This document shows positions 37,075 to 45,525 of a DNA stretch of 64,000 nt, piece by piece. Under the pieces are notes generated by a model, which saw only the letters and a program-made list of their open reading frames with translations, was not told the DNA's origin and searched no databases. How positions within the stretch are numbered: the first letter of the stretch is position 1; each line of letters begins with the position of its first letter. The position numbers were made by a program, and so were the translations under genes. Origin of the DNA: Clostridium aestuarii (lineage in GTDB: Bacteria > Bacillota > Clostridia > Clostridiales > Clostridiaceae); contig NZ_JAPQER010000002.1 in the NCBI RefSeq assembly GCF_026735135.1, positions 620,001 to 684,000 of the forward strand, in the 5' to 3' direction.

Positions 37075-38766
37075 TTATATTTTAAACCTCTTTACTATTT
37101 CATTAAGTCTTTGAGCAAGTTCATTTTGATTTTGTGCAACATTCATTACCTTTTCCATTTCATCAGATGTTTCATTTATATCTACATGTATTTCATCTGT
37201 ATTTTCTGATGATTTTTGTGCAATTTCAGCCGTAACCTGAATTGCTTCACTTACTTGATTTATAGTAGCATTTAATTCTTCTGTCATAGCCGCTAATTCT
37301 TCTGACATTTTACTTACATAATCTGCATCATTATAGTATTGATTTCCCATATTAACAAATGAATCAATTTGAGGATTTATATAATCATTAATAAATTTTA
37401 ATACTTCACTGCTATTGAAAGAAAGTTTTTCAAATACTATCTGTACTTTATCAATAGTATTTTTAATATCAGCTACTGCCTCTGATGACTGTTCAGAAAG
37501 CTTTCTTACTCCATCTGCTACTACAGCAAATCCTCTTCCTTTTTCCCCTGCTCTTGCTGCTTCTATAGATGCATTTAAAGCAAGTAAATTTGTTTGCTCT
37601 GCTATATTTGCAATAGTATCCGTCATAACTTTAATATTTTGTACTATCTTTCCCTCTTCAATTGCATTTAATATATTTTGTTTTTTTTGTTCATATAATT
37701 TTTCTATTTCTTCTAAAGCATTTTTACTGTTATCTTGGAGATTTAATGCTCTTTCTTTAAACTCATTTGAATTATTGCTTCCATCTAATGCTTTCATGGA
37801 CAATTCATTTATACTTGAATCTATTTCTTCCACAGAAGCTGTAATTTCTTCTGCTGAAGCACTTGTTTCTTGTACACCACCTGCTATTGTCTTTGTTACA
37901 TTATTTATATTTTTAAATTTGAAACTCATATCTTCAGTTATTTCAAAAAGTTCTTCACTTGCTACATTTAAATTATGAGAATCATTTAATATTTCTTTAA
38001 TTAAAGCAATTAACCCTTTTTGCATTGAATTAACTGCATTTGCAAGCTCTCCTATCTCATCTTTACGTTTTAAAAATTCATTTGGAATAACTACAGTAAA
38101 ATCACCTTTTGAAACTATTTTCAAATCACTAATAGCCATTTGAATTGGTTTAGATATATTTAATTCTAAAAGTAATCCAATAATGATTCCTATAAACAAC
38201 TGTCCTATAATAAGTATAATTGCTAAAATTATTATATGCCTAATATAATTTTCCCCTTGTGAAATTTCAGTACTATTCTTTTCAAATTCATTATTTACAA
38301 ATTTATCTAAACTATTAAACAAGTCTTTTTCTTCACTAATAAGAGTAAACATCTCTTTATCTGTAACTTTAGACATATCTTTTGGCTCTAAAATATTGTT
38401 TACATGCAAAAAATATTTATCTGATTTTTTGTTTAGTTCCCTTAACATGTTGTTATTGTTTTCAGGATCATCTTCATTATCAAATTCTTTTATTGTCCTA
38501 TTATATTTTTTAATTGCTTCACGTATCCATCCTTTTTTCATATCAATAGTTTTTAAATTTTTTTCAATTCTTATATCTCTTACATTTATACCACAAGCAT
38601 TTATAGAATTTCTTAATTCCTGAATCATTGTTAATTTTTTATTATCATTCCAGGTTGTTTTTAAAGTATTTATTTTTAATAGTATATTAATTGAAAATAT
38701 ACTTGTAAAAATAATAATTACAGCAAAAGACATTAACATTTTTGTTCTGAATTTCAAATTTTTCAT
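37075..38766 (-). CDS. Methyl-accepting chemotaxis protein, 4HB sensor, c-di-GMP riboswitch-controlled
   Basis: 563-residue chemoreceptor with a four-helix-bundle-type extracellular domain (residues about 32-190, between helices at about 10-28 and 178-202), HAMP ([24 protein letters not shown]) and a cytoplasmic domain with hairpin [44 protein letters not shown] precedes the ATG at 38766. The leader carries a c-di-GMP-II riboswitch and terminator, so its amount is set by the second messenger that governs the motile/sessile choice. Confidence 0.94.
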   Translation of the reverse strand: MKNLKFRTKMLMSFAVIIIFTSIFSINILLKINTLKTTWNDNKKLTMIQELRNSINACGINVRDIRIEKNLKTIDMKKGWIREAIKKYNRTIKEFDNEDDPENNNNMLRELNKKSDKYFLHVNNILEPKDMSKVTDKEMFTLISEEKDLFNSLDKFVNNEFEKNSTEISQGENYIRHIIILAIILIIGQLFIGIIIGLLLELNISKPIQMAISDLKIVSKGDFTVVIPNEFLKRKDEIGELANAVNSMQKGLIALIKEILNDSHNLNVASEELFEITEDMSFKFKNINNVTKTIAGGVQETSASAEEITASVEEIDSSINELSMKALDGSNNSNEFKERALNLQDNSKNALEEIEKLYEQKKQNILNAIEEGKIVQNIKVMTDTIANIAEQTNLLALNASIEAARAGEKGRGFAVVADGVRKLSEQSSEAVADIKNTIDKVQIVFEKLSFNSSEVLKFINDYINPQIDSFVNMGNQYYNDADYVSKMSEELAAMTEELNATINQVSEAIQVTAEIAQKSSENTDEIHVDINETSDEMEKVMNVAQNQNELAQRLNEIVKRFKI

Positions 38767-38851
38767 TTTATATTTTACCCCCTAATAATTAATTTAATTT
38801 TCACATATCAACTTATCGTTAACAACAAAATTTTAAAGTAAAATAAAAAAA

Positions 38852-38878
38852 AACAATTAATTATAATAATTAATTGTT
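38852..38878 (-). terminator. Expression platform of the c-di-GMP-II riboswitch
   Basis: 12-bp perfect stem (38852-38863 with 38867-38878, arm AACAATTAATTA) with a 3-nt loop, followed on the minus strand by TTTTTTTATTTTA. Its upstream arm begins with the last AAC of the aptamer's P1, so ligand-stabilised P1 would compete with the terminator base; this predicts an ON switch, with limited overlap (3 nt) making the call tentative. Confidence 0.8.
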
Positions 38879-38948
38879 GACCGGTTGCACCACTAGCTCT
38901 AAATTCTCAAGGTACCCAGATAAAGAGAATTCTTCATTGCTTCCAACT
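38876..38948 (-). ncRNA. Cyclic di-GMP-II riboswitch
   Basis: Minus strand reads GTTGGAAGCAATGAAG ... CTGGGTACCTTGAG ... GAGCTAGTGGTGCAACCGGTCAAC. This matches the class II c-di-GMP aptamer as remembered from C. acetobutylicum and C. difficile (core TTGGGCACTTGA ... GAGTTAGTAGTGCAACCG). The 5' GTTGG can pair with the closing TCAAC as P1, and CTGGGTAC can form the pseudoknot with GTGCAACC. It lies 110 nt before the chemoreceptor ATG with a terminator between. Confidence 0.85.
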
Positions 38949-38984
38949 TCTATTTAAAATTGCTTAAATTTATTTAACGATATA

Positions 38985-39013
38985 ATTATAATAGTTGTAT
39001 CGACATTTTTCAA
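38985..39013 (-). promoter_or_regulatory. Promoter for the riboswitch-controlled chemoreceptor
   Basis: Minus strand TTGAAA (39008-39013), 17-bp spacer, TATAAT (38985-38990). Transcription should begin near 38978, about 30 nt before the aptamer. Confidence 0.75.
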
Positions 39014-39314
39014 GAAAAATATGTATATTTCAAGTAATTAATTGTAAAAATTTGATTATTCCATATTATTTTCACATAAATACCATTTACAAAATACACT
39101 ATTTGTTAAACATATTACCTCTTTTTAAAGTGAATTTTACATATAAATCTACAATATAGTAATATATATTAATCAACACTCCATATTAAACCAAAACTAC
39201 TTTTATAATAATCACCTACTGCTTTTATTTTATAAATATCGAATTTTGTAATTATAATTTAACCTAGTATACTTCCCTTATCATTTGGAAATACTAAAAA
39301 ATTAGGGTGATAAA
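39014..39314. other. Intergenic region upstream of the VanY-like gene
   Basis: A/T-rich spacer of 300 bp between the chemoreceptor promoter and the VanY-like start. I see no gene, repeat or structured RNA in it. GGGTG lies just before the VanY ATG. Confidence 0.4.
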
Positions 39315-40163
39315 ATGAACTATTTTACTAATCATAAAATAATTAAAGATGAGGATGGTTATATAATTATTTTATATCTAAATCAACAATTAAATGAATT
39401 TGCAAAAGAATTTGATAAAATACCAAAAACAGATAAAGAAAACTTAGAACAAGGAATTCAAAATTATATTAAAAATAAGCTTCCGAATATTAAAATAAAC
39501 ACAGCTAATCAATTAACTGATGATATTATTTATACTAATCAAATCCTATACCTTCCAATACAATCAACACTTAATAAACATAATATTGTATCAAACCCCA
39601 GTGATATTTTAGTACTGGTAAATAAAAATAATAGTCTACCTTCGGATTATGTTCCTGAAAATCTTGTAATACCAAATGTTCCATTCTCTTTTGAGGAATT
39701 TAATGAAAAAAAATTAATGAGACGTGATGCAGCATTAGCTCTTGAAGAATTATTTAAGAAAGCAAAGGTAGATAATATTGACTTGTATGCAGTATCCAGT
39801 TATCGTTCATATACTCGTCAAGAAGCAATATTTACTTCAAGCATTAACAAACACGGCATAGAAATTGCTAATCAGTTTAGCGCCAAAGCAGGAGAAAGTG
39901 AGCATCAAACAGGGCTAGCAATGGATATAACAAGTGCAACAGTAAATTTCTATTTAACCCAATACTTTGGAAATACAAAAGAAGGAAAGTGGGTTAAAGA
40001 GAATGCTGCTGACTTTGGATTTATCATACGATATCCAAAAGATAAAGAACATATTACAGGTTATCAATATGAACCATGGCATATTCGTTATATTGGTAAA
40101 GAAGACGCAAAAAATATTGCAAATCAAAACATAACACTTGAAGAATACCTAAGTAAAAAATAG
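39315..40163 (+). CDS. VanY-type D-Ala-D-Ala carboxypeptidase, no signal peptide
   Basis: 282-residue M15 peptidase that would trim the terminal D-Ala from peptidoglycan stem peptides. The catalytic domain (about residues 125-275) has YAVSSYRSYTRQEAIF, zinc ligands His197 and Asp204 in SEHQTGLAMDI, and catalytic Glu253 and zinc ligand His256 in EPWHIRYIG. The first 120 residues form a separate mixed domain with LPNIKINTA that I cannot name. There is no signal peptide or membrane helix, unlike secreted VanY; it may be made inside the mother cell or spore, or be exported with help. GGGTG precedes the ATG. Confidence 0.87.
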   Translation: MNYFTNHKIIKDEDGYIIILYLNQQLNEFAKEFDKIPKTDKENLEQGIQNYIKNKLPNIKINTANQLTDDIIYTNQILYLPIQSTLNKHNIVSNPSDILVLVNKNNSLPSDYVPENLVIPNVPFSFEEFNEKKLMRRDAALALEELFKKAKVDNIDLYAVSSYRSYTRQEAIFTSSINKHGIEIANQFSAKAGESEHQTGLAMDITSATVNFYLTQYFGNTKEGKWVKENAADFGFIIRYPKDKEHITGYQYEPWHIRYIGKEDAKNIANQNITLEEYLSKK

Positions 40164-40185
40164 TTTCTGATAATTTAAATAAGAC

Positions 40186-40268
40186 ATCTTAAAAAATAAC
40201 AAGTCAAAGATACTTATGAGTATGATACAAAATCTCTTAGTATCCTTACTAGTTATTTTTTAAGATGC
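40186..40268. terminator. Long hairpin between VanY and kinase genes
   Basis: 20-nt arms (40186-40205 with 40249-40268; one mismatch) enclosing an inner pair GATACT/AGTATC, giving an 83-nt hairpin between convergent genes. The arms hold A6 and T6 runs, so it can act as a terminator in both directions. Confidence 0.65.
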
Positions 40269-40276
40269 CTAAACAC

Positions 40277-40864
40277 TTATTTGATTCCTTTATCTAAGTA
40301 CTGTTTCATTCTAAAATTCCAAAGTTTATAAGCCTCAGGACATTCATCATTAACTGCTGATAAAAATTCATCTAAAACACCTAATTTATTTAGTCCTTTC
40401 ATTAAATGCCTAGGATAAATAACCTCTTCAGAATAATTATTTTTAGGATCGATTACTCTCAGTGAAAATTGTTTTCCAATGTACAAATCTTTACATCTAA
40501 TATCAAGTTTTTTAAACTCAAGTCTTTTAAATTCTTTAATAAGCTTAATAATATTATGTGCTATCTCTTTATTAAAACCTCTTTTTTTAATATATTTATC
40601 TAAACGTTCTCCACCTACATAGCTTCTTACAATGTAATATGGTCCATGAGCATACGTCTTAGGAAAATATTTACTATTTTCAGTTTTCTTCAAAATGTCG
40701 TATTCCTTATTACATACTTTCTTATCTTTGAAAATCTTAATTATTTTTTTGTTAGGAAGTAAATATACAATCCCATTATGACCACGTCCTAAAAATTCAC
40801 CTTTTCTCAGCATTTTCTCAGCTCTGCTATCTAAATCAATATAACCACTATTATCTTTATCCAT
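40277..40864 (-). CDS. Minimal protein-kinase-like protein
   Basis: 195-residue protein with a reduced kinase fold. Gly-rich loop FLGRGHNGIVYLL, Lys in KIIKIFKD (VAIK-like), Glu in CNKEYDILKK (helix C), hinge-like YYIVRSYVGGERLDKYI, a catalytic-loop-like KLDIRCKDLYIG and a metal-binding-like RVIDPKNNYSEE. Compared with the usual HRD-x-K-x-x-N and DFG, both motifs are altered (D-I-R-C-K-D and I-D-P), as in RIO/Bud32-type or small-molecule kinases. It is far below the 260-residue size of Hanks kinases. Substrate unknown. Confidence 0.65.
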   Translation of the reverse strand: MDKDNSGYIDLDSRAEKMLRKGEFLGRGHNGIVYLLPNKKIIKIFKDKKVCNKEYDILKKTENSKYFPKTYAHGPYYIVRSYVGGERLDKYIKKRGFNKEIAHNIIKLIKEFKRLEFKKLDIRCKDLYIGKQFSLRVIDPKNNYSEEVIYPRHLMKGLNKLGVLDEFLSAVNDECPEAYKLWNFRMKQYLDKGIK

Positions 40865-40955
40865 ACTCTCCTCTTCTTTAATTATATTGTTATTACTATA
40901 TTGTATGAGAAATCTTTGAAAAGTATTTACTTACCTTAATGTATATCAATATAAA

Positions 40956-41005
40956 AAGAGTAAAACTTCTTAAGTTCCAAAATTTTCTCAAGAAGTTTTA
41001 CTCTT
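40956..41005 (-). terminator. Terminator after the second MATE gene (repeat-family stem)
   Basis: 16-bp perfect arms AAGAGTAAAACTTCTT (40956-40971) and AAGAAGTTTTACTCTT (40990-41005), then TTTTTATATTG on the minus strand. The ACTTCTT/AAGAAGT stem is shared with hairpins at 57398-57430 and 63002-63033. Confidence 0.75.
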
Positions 41006-41107
41006 AAATTCTTAAATTGATGGTTTTTTTATATTAATCAAGCTTTTCTAATTAAAAAATATACCTTTGCTCTGAATTTATTGTGCAACAATTTTCTTAT
41101 TATTAGT

Positions 41108-42406
41108 TTATATACATGCTTTTCTACCATATGTTAAGTACAGAATTAATAACAAAGTACAAATCTCAGCTAAGATAATAGAAATCCAAATTCCTATATT
41201 CCCTATTACATGAGGAAGAACTATTAATGAAATTATCGTAAACACCATTCCTCTGCTTATAGATATAATATTTGCTATCTTTGATCTTTCTGTAGATTGA
41301 TAATAAGTTACATTAACTATATTTATTGAAGCTATAATAAATGAGAAAACATAAATGGTCATAGCATCATAAGTTAATTTTATAAGAGTTTCATTACCAT
41401 TAAAAATGCTGATTATTTTTTGTCCAAAAATTAATATTATCCCATATATAACTAATGAAGCTACAAAATTTGTTTTAACTCCCATTTTGAATACTTTATT
41501 TACCTTTTCATAGTCTCTCTTTCCATAGTTATAGCTTAACAATGGCTGTACTCCTTGAGAAACACCAATAAACAATGCTAATAACACAGTACTTATATAA
41601 CCAATGATACTATAACCCGCCATACCAATTTCTCCTAACCTTCTTATTACAACCTGGTTAAAAGCAAATATAGTAACTGCTGGTGATAACTGAACTATAA
41701 ACTCTGGTGTTCCTGTCTTCAAAATTCTTATAAGCTCATGTTTTTTTAGCTTAGGCACATATAACTTAAGTACTCCTTTTTCCCTAACAAAATGAGTTAA
41801 AAGAAGAATTACACTAGATAATTGTCCTAATCCTGATGCTATTGCTGCACCTGATATTCCCCAATGGAGTATAAATATAAACACATAATCTAATGCTATA
41901 TTAGTTAATGCACCCACAATCAAAGAAAGCATAGCTAAATTTGGATTACCATCATTTCTAACAAATGCACTTAATGCTAAACTTCCTGAAAATCCAATTC
42001 CAAAAATCAAATAGTAATACAGATAATCAGCAGTTCCTTTTAACAATTCATCAGTAGCACCAAGCATTCTAGCTAATTGCTCTGGAAATAACATACCAAT
42101 TATTGATAATACTGCTGATATAACTACTATTAAAAATATACTCTGCAAGAATATATTATTTCCTTCTTCATGCTTATTCTCTCCAAACTTTATGGACATT
42201 ACCGATGCCCCTCCCATTGTTATCATCATGGTCGCGGCTATCATCAATGTTATAAGAGGTAGCGCTACATTTACTGATGCTAAAGCACTTGTCCCTACAC
42301 CTCTACCTACAAATATTCCATCAACAACAATATAAAGTGCTGAAACCATCATACCTATTACAGAAGGTACAGCATATTTTATAAACTCTTTCCATAGTGA
42401 CTTCAT
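41108..42406 (-). CDS. MATE efflux transporter activated by adjacent MerR regulator
   Basis: 432-residue, twelve-helix MATE exporter: EFIKYAVPSVIGMMVSALYIVVDGIFVGRGVG at the N-terminus, ASVMSIKFGENKHEEGNN, and GVQPLLSYNYGKRDYEKV in the second half. AGGAGGG precedes the ATG at 42406. It is distinct from the MATE gene at 9935-11302. It lies directly after a MerR-type regulator, and the 57-bp gap holds a promoter with the unusual 19-bp spacer these activators need. Drug substrate unknown. Confidence 0.93.
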   Translation of the reverse strand: MKSLWKEFIKYAVPSVIGMMVSALYIVVDGIFVGRGVGTSALASVNVALPLITLMIAATMMITMGGASVMSIKFGENKHEEGNNIFLQSIFLIVVISAVLSIIGMLFPEQLARMLGATDELLKGTADYLYYYLIFGIGFSGSLALSAFVRNDGNPNLAMLSLIVGALTNIALDYVFIFILHWGISGAAIASGLGQLSSVILLLTHFVREKGVLKLYVPKLKKHELIRILKTGTPEFIVQLSPAVTIFAFNQVVIRRLGEIGMAGYSIIGYISTVLLALFIGVSQGVQPLLSYNYGKRDYEKVNKVFKMGVKTNFVASLVIYGIILIFGQKIISIFNGNETLIKLTYDAMTIYVFSFIIASINIVNVTYYQSTERSKIANIISISRGMVFTIISLIVLPHVIGNIGIWISIILAEICTLLLILYLTYGRKACI

Positions 42407-42427
42407 AAATCATCCCTCCTAAAAGAG

Positions 42428-42458
42428 ATTATAAAGTCTATACCATGTATAGAGTCAA
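42428..42458 (-). promoter_or_regulatory. MerR-type promoter with 19-bp spacer and dyad
   Basis: Minus strand -35 TTGACT (42453-42458), 19-bp spacer, -10 TATAAT (42428-42433). The spacer contains the perfect palindrome CTATAC-CAT-GTATAG (42438-42452), extendable to 17 bp. Elongated spacers with a central dyad are the hallmark of promoters that MerR-family activators untwist when bound to inducer. The leader to the MATE ATG is only about 15 nt. Confidence 0.85.
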
Positions 42459-42463
42459 TAACT

Positions 42464-43279
42464 TTAAATCAAAATTTGCAATTCATATAATAGCTCATCA
42501 TTTTTCCATAATCCTAGTGTATTGAATAATTGAGTTTCTATACTAGTACTTATAGGATTAATCTTATTCTCTTTAATATATTTTCTTAATTTTTCTACTG
42601 CTGTTTCTCTTTCATTATTTAAATAGGTTATACATATAAATTTTCCACCTGGTATTGTTCTAATTCCTATATTCTTATTATCAATATCTTCACCACAAAT
42701 TGTCGAATAAATACTCTTATAACAAATCTCACCTTCATTTAAAAACAAATCTAAATTGATGAAATATCCTGATTCACCTTCAAACATTAGCTCATTATCT
42801 TCAACAACTTTATCCATATTTCTTAGTTTTATTTCTATATCACTCTCTTTATCTTTTCTATTCAACTCAACATCTATGGTAAATCTTTTTTCTATTTCTC
42901 TAAAATATATTTCATTAGTTTCTTTCATTTCTATTGCATACTTGATTTTATCTTCTATATGACCTATAGCTATACTTACATTTTTTAATCTAATCATCTC
43001 TTTTTCTACTACTTTTCGTTGACTTTGTATAAACGATAGAAGTGCTATAACATCTTTGGTATTAAATACATCTTTAAGTGCCTTAAGAGGAGCTCCTATG
43101 TTTTTTGAATATTTTATTAAATCTAAATACATAAATTGATCTATTGTATAATATCTATAATTACTCTTAGAATCAACATAAGCTGGCTTTAAAAGTCCCA
43201 TCTTATCATAAATTCTTAACGCTTGAATAGATACATTATTAATCTTAGCTGTTTCTCCTATAGAAAAATATTCTTTCAT
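42464..43279 (-). CDS. MerR-family drug-responsive activator (BmrR-like)
   Basis: 271-residue regulator. The DNA-binding head is FSIGETAKINNVSIQALRIYDKMGLLKPAYVDSKSNYRYYTIDQF (residues about 4-48), then a long dimerisation helix (about 75-118) and a C-terminal effector domain of the GyrI-like/BmrR type (about 120-271) with an interior rich in Tyr, Phe and Glu. The ATG at 43279 has GGAG five nt before it. It should bind the 19-bp-spacer promoter just downstream and turn on the MATE exporter when a hydrophobic cation binds. Confidence 0.9.
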   Translation of the reverse strand: MKEYFSIGETAKINNVSIQALRIYDKMGLLKPAYVDSKSNYRYYTIDQFMYLDLIKYSKNIGAPLKALKDVFNTKDVIALLSFIQSQRKVVEKEMIRLKNVSIAIGHIEDKIKYAIEMKETNEIYFREIEKRFTIDVELNRKDKESDIEIKLRNMDKVVEDNELMFEGESGYFINLDLFLNEGEICYKSIYSTICGEDIDNKNIGIRTIPGGKFICITYLNNERETAVEKLRKYIKENKINPISTSIETQLFNTLGLWKNDELLYELQILI

Positions 43280-43316
43280 AATCACTCCATAATATATATT
43301 TTATTTAATAAATATT

Positions 43317-43796
43317 CTACTTTGTTGGGTATGAAGTCATTTCTTTCACAATATCTAGATATTTTTGTGATACTTCAGGACACACTGTCAATATAGTATC
43401 TATAACATAATCAATATTACTGTCATCTATTTTTTTTGCATTACACTCTTCATCAGAAATCATATCTTCATTATTTAAAGAAGCATAAATATCGCTTACA
43501 ATTGGAGATTGCATAACTTTATCACTTTCTGTACATCTATCTGAAAAATATAATATTCCTTCATTTACTATAAACTGTCCATATACATATTCCTTTGGAG
43601 CTTTTGAGCCATCTTCATACTGAGTGTGTTCCACATGTTTTAAATCAAGCTTACACTTATCTTCTTTTCTTGTTAAAACACATCTTACTTCTAGTTCTAA
43701 TAATCTTTTTTTCATGTTCTCAGAAAATTCTTCTCCTAAATCCGAAATAAAGCGCTTTACAGATATTGTTTTCTTCATTTTATAATTTTTTTTCAT
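43317..43796 (-). CDS. Hypothetical protein
   Basis: 159-residue soluble protein that I do not recognise. The N-terminus is very basic (MKKNYKMKKTISVKRFI), the middle has Cys-containing beta-like segments (LELEVRCVLTRKEDKCKLDLKHVEHTQYEDGSKAP), and the C-terminal third is acidic with ICPEVSQKYLDIVKEMT-like helices. No signal peptide or membrane helix. AGGAG lies 10 nt before the ATG. It is 37 bp upstream of the MerR gene, so it may be co-transcribed with the MerR-MATE pair. Confidence 0.65.
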   Translation of the reverse strand: MKKNYKMKKTISVKRFISDLGEEFSENMKKRLLELEVRCVLTRKEDKCKLDLKHVEHTQYEDGSKAPKEYVYGQFIVNEGILYFSDRCTESDKVMQSPIVSDIYASLNNEDMISDEECNAKKIDDSNIDYVIDTILTVCPEVSQKYLDIVKEMTSYPTK

Positions 43797-43883
43797 TGCA
43801 AGTATTCTCCTTTTTATTGTATTTTCTTATATTGAAAGGTTTAACCTAAACCTATAAACCAAAGATAGGTTGAATTAATTAAA

Positions 43884-43903
43884 ACCACCTTTATAAAGGT
43901 GGT
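43884..43903 (-). terminator. Perfect 20-bp palindrome, probable terminator
   Basis: ACCACCTTTATAAAGGTGGT, followed on the minus strand by TTTTAATTAATT. It lies about 200 bp after the ABC ATPase stop and 90 bp before the hypothetical gene, so it could end the ABC operon transcript or, less likely, be an operator. Confidence 0.5.
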
Positions 43904-44107
43904 AAAAAATTTGCTGTCTATGCATCATAAAATTTTATTTATGTTTTACCAATATTTAATTATTATTCTAGTAATATACCCTACATTGTAGATGATATAT
44001 TTTACTTTTATATCAGTATTATTTTCCATCACTTCTATTATTATATCACAATAATTAAAAATTAACCTTAAAGTTCTTTTTTTGAAAGTTTTTTTTGATG
44101 AAATTTT
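43904..44107. other. Intergenic region downstream of the ABC importer
   Basis: A/T-rich stretch with T-runs on the plus strand near 44078-44105 and no recognisable gene or structured element apart from the palindrome to its left. Confidence 0.35.
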
Positions 44108-44752
44108 TTATAAATAATATATTTTATCTCCTAATAGTTTTGCTTCTTCTATATCATGAGTTACAATTATAACTGTCCTTTTGTCTTCACTCCAAATTTG
44201 CAAAAACTCTTCTATTATACTTTTTTTAAGTTCAAAATCAAGCCCTTTAAAAGGTTCATCCATAAGTAATAATCTATTTTTATGTGCAAAAGCTCTAGCT
44301 AGGGCAACTCTTCTTTTCATTCCACCACTAAGTTTAGCTGGCAATTTATCTTTATGTTCCTTTAGTTTTACCATTACTAAATATTTATTTATAATATCGT
44401 CCATTTCTTTTTTTTCCATATATGATTTTAAAACAAATGCTATATTTTCATAAGCTGTAAGCCATGGAATAAGCCTATCCTCTTGAAAAATATAAGATAT
44501 GTTATTATCACTAAATATTATTTTTCCAGTATCTGCTTTCTCTATACCACTTATAATATTTAACAACGTTGTTTTACCACACCCTGATGGTCCCAATATA
44601 ATTGAAATTTTGTTTTTCATAAACTCTATGTTTAAGTTATCAAAAATCTTTTGTCCTTCAAAACTCTTACATACATTTATTAATTTCACTTCATAATCAT
44701 TAACATTATCACTCATAATTATCTTCTCCATATAGTATCCTTCATATATCAT
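44108..44752 (-). CDS. NitT/TauT-type ABC transporter ATPase
   Basis: 214-residue ATPase of the SsuB/TauB type. Walker A GPSGCGKTT, Q-loop YIFQEDRLIPWLTAYENI, signature LSGGMKRRVALARAF, Walker B LLLMDEPFKGLD and H-loop VTHDIEEAKLLGDKI. The ATG at 44752 overlaps the permease stop by four bases (ATGA); in-frame ATGs at 44731 and 44716 have better ribosome sites, so the true start could be 7 or 12 codons later. It energises import with the permease and lipoprotein encoded upstream. Confidence 0.93.
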   Translation of the reverse strand: MIYEGYYMEKIIMSDNVNDYEVKLINVCKSFEGQKIFDNLNIEFMKNKISIILGPSGCGKTTLLNIISGIEKADTGKIIFSDNNISYIFQEDRLIPWLTAYENIAFVLKSYMEKKEMDDIINKYLVMVKLKEHKDKLPAKLSGGMKRRVALARAFAHKNRLLLMDEPFKGLDFELKKSIIEEFLQIWSEDKRTVIIVTHDIEEAKLLGDKIYYL

Positions 44753-45525
44753 TCTTTGGCTTTATTTTTTATATAATATTTAAACATATTTTCGAAAATA
44801 AAACTTAATAAAACCACTACAATAGTCCATGCAAAAAGTTCTTCCGTATCTAAAATAGTTTTTGCATTTAAAAGATTTAATCCTATAGAATATCTCGGAG
44901 TACTTAAAACCTCTGACGCCACACATACCTTCCATCCAATACCTAAACACATAAGTATTCCTGATACAATATATGGTTTTATAGATGGCAAATAAATATC
45001 CTTTAATATGTACTTTCTCTTAACCTTATATATATGAGCCATTTGAATTAAATTTTTATTTACTGATTTTATTCCTTCAAGTACATTAGTATAGATCAGT
45101 GGAAAACACATAAACACACTTGCGAGTATTGCCACATTAGAAGATGTAACCCAAACTAAAACTATTATTATAATTGAAATAACTGGTGTTGCTTTAATTG
45201 TTATTATAAAAGGATTTAATAATTCTTCTACAAATTCATTAATTCCTGATATCACTCCTAAAATTATACCTATAATGATAGATAAAATAAGTGCTACTAT
45301 TACTCTTAAAATACTTCTAAATACACTTTGCCAAAAATACCTCTTTCCTATAAGCACACATAAAGTTCTAAATACACTAAAAGGTGATGGAAACAAGATT
45401 TCATTATTAATAAAAAGGGAGCATAGCTCCCATATTAACAACCAAAATAGTAATATTAAAAATTTTTTTATTATTTTTTTTGTTTTTTTAGTTTGTTTTT
45501 TTACTCGTGTAGTAGAAATTTTCAT
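44749..45525 (-). CDS. NitT/TauT-type ABC transporter permease
   Basis: 258-residue inner-membrane permease with six helices. Family landmarks: LILLFWLLIWELCSLFINNEILFPSPFSV, the EAA-type loop as EGIKSVNKNLIQMAHIYKVKRKYILKDIYLPSIKPYIVSG, and LGIGWKVCVASEVLSTPRYSIG. The ATG at 45525 (TTGGAGG 11 nt upstream) lies inside the end of the binding-protein gene, a 38-bp overlap that implies coupled translation. Confidence 0.92.
   Translation of the reverse strand: MKISTTRVKKQTKKTKKIIKKFLILLFWLLIWELCSLFINNEILFPSPFSVFRTLCVLIGKRYFWQSVFRSILRVIVALILSIIIGIILGVISGINEFVEELLNPFIITIKATPVISIIIIVLVWVTSSNVAILASVFMCFPLIYTNVLEGIKSVNKNLIQMAHIYKVKRKYILKDIYLPSIKPYIVSGILMCLGIGWKVCVASEVLSTPRYSIGLNLLNAKTILDTEELFAWTIVVVLLSFIFENMFKYYIKNKAKE

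Noticed and set aside
37415..37978. Plus-strand open frame of 187 codons opposite the 4HB chemoreceptor
   Set aside because: Same reason: antisense of the signalling domain, without translation signals.
40186..40268. 83-nt hairpin as a miniature mobile element
   Set aside because: No target-site duplication or second copy seen in the window, and its place between convergent genes fits a two-way terminator.
43884..43903. 20-bp perfect palindrome as a regulator operator
   Set aside because: The U-tract following on the minus strand makes a terminator the simpler reading; kept as a low-confidence terminator.
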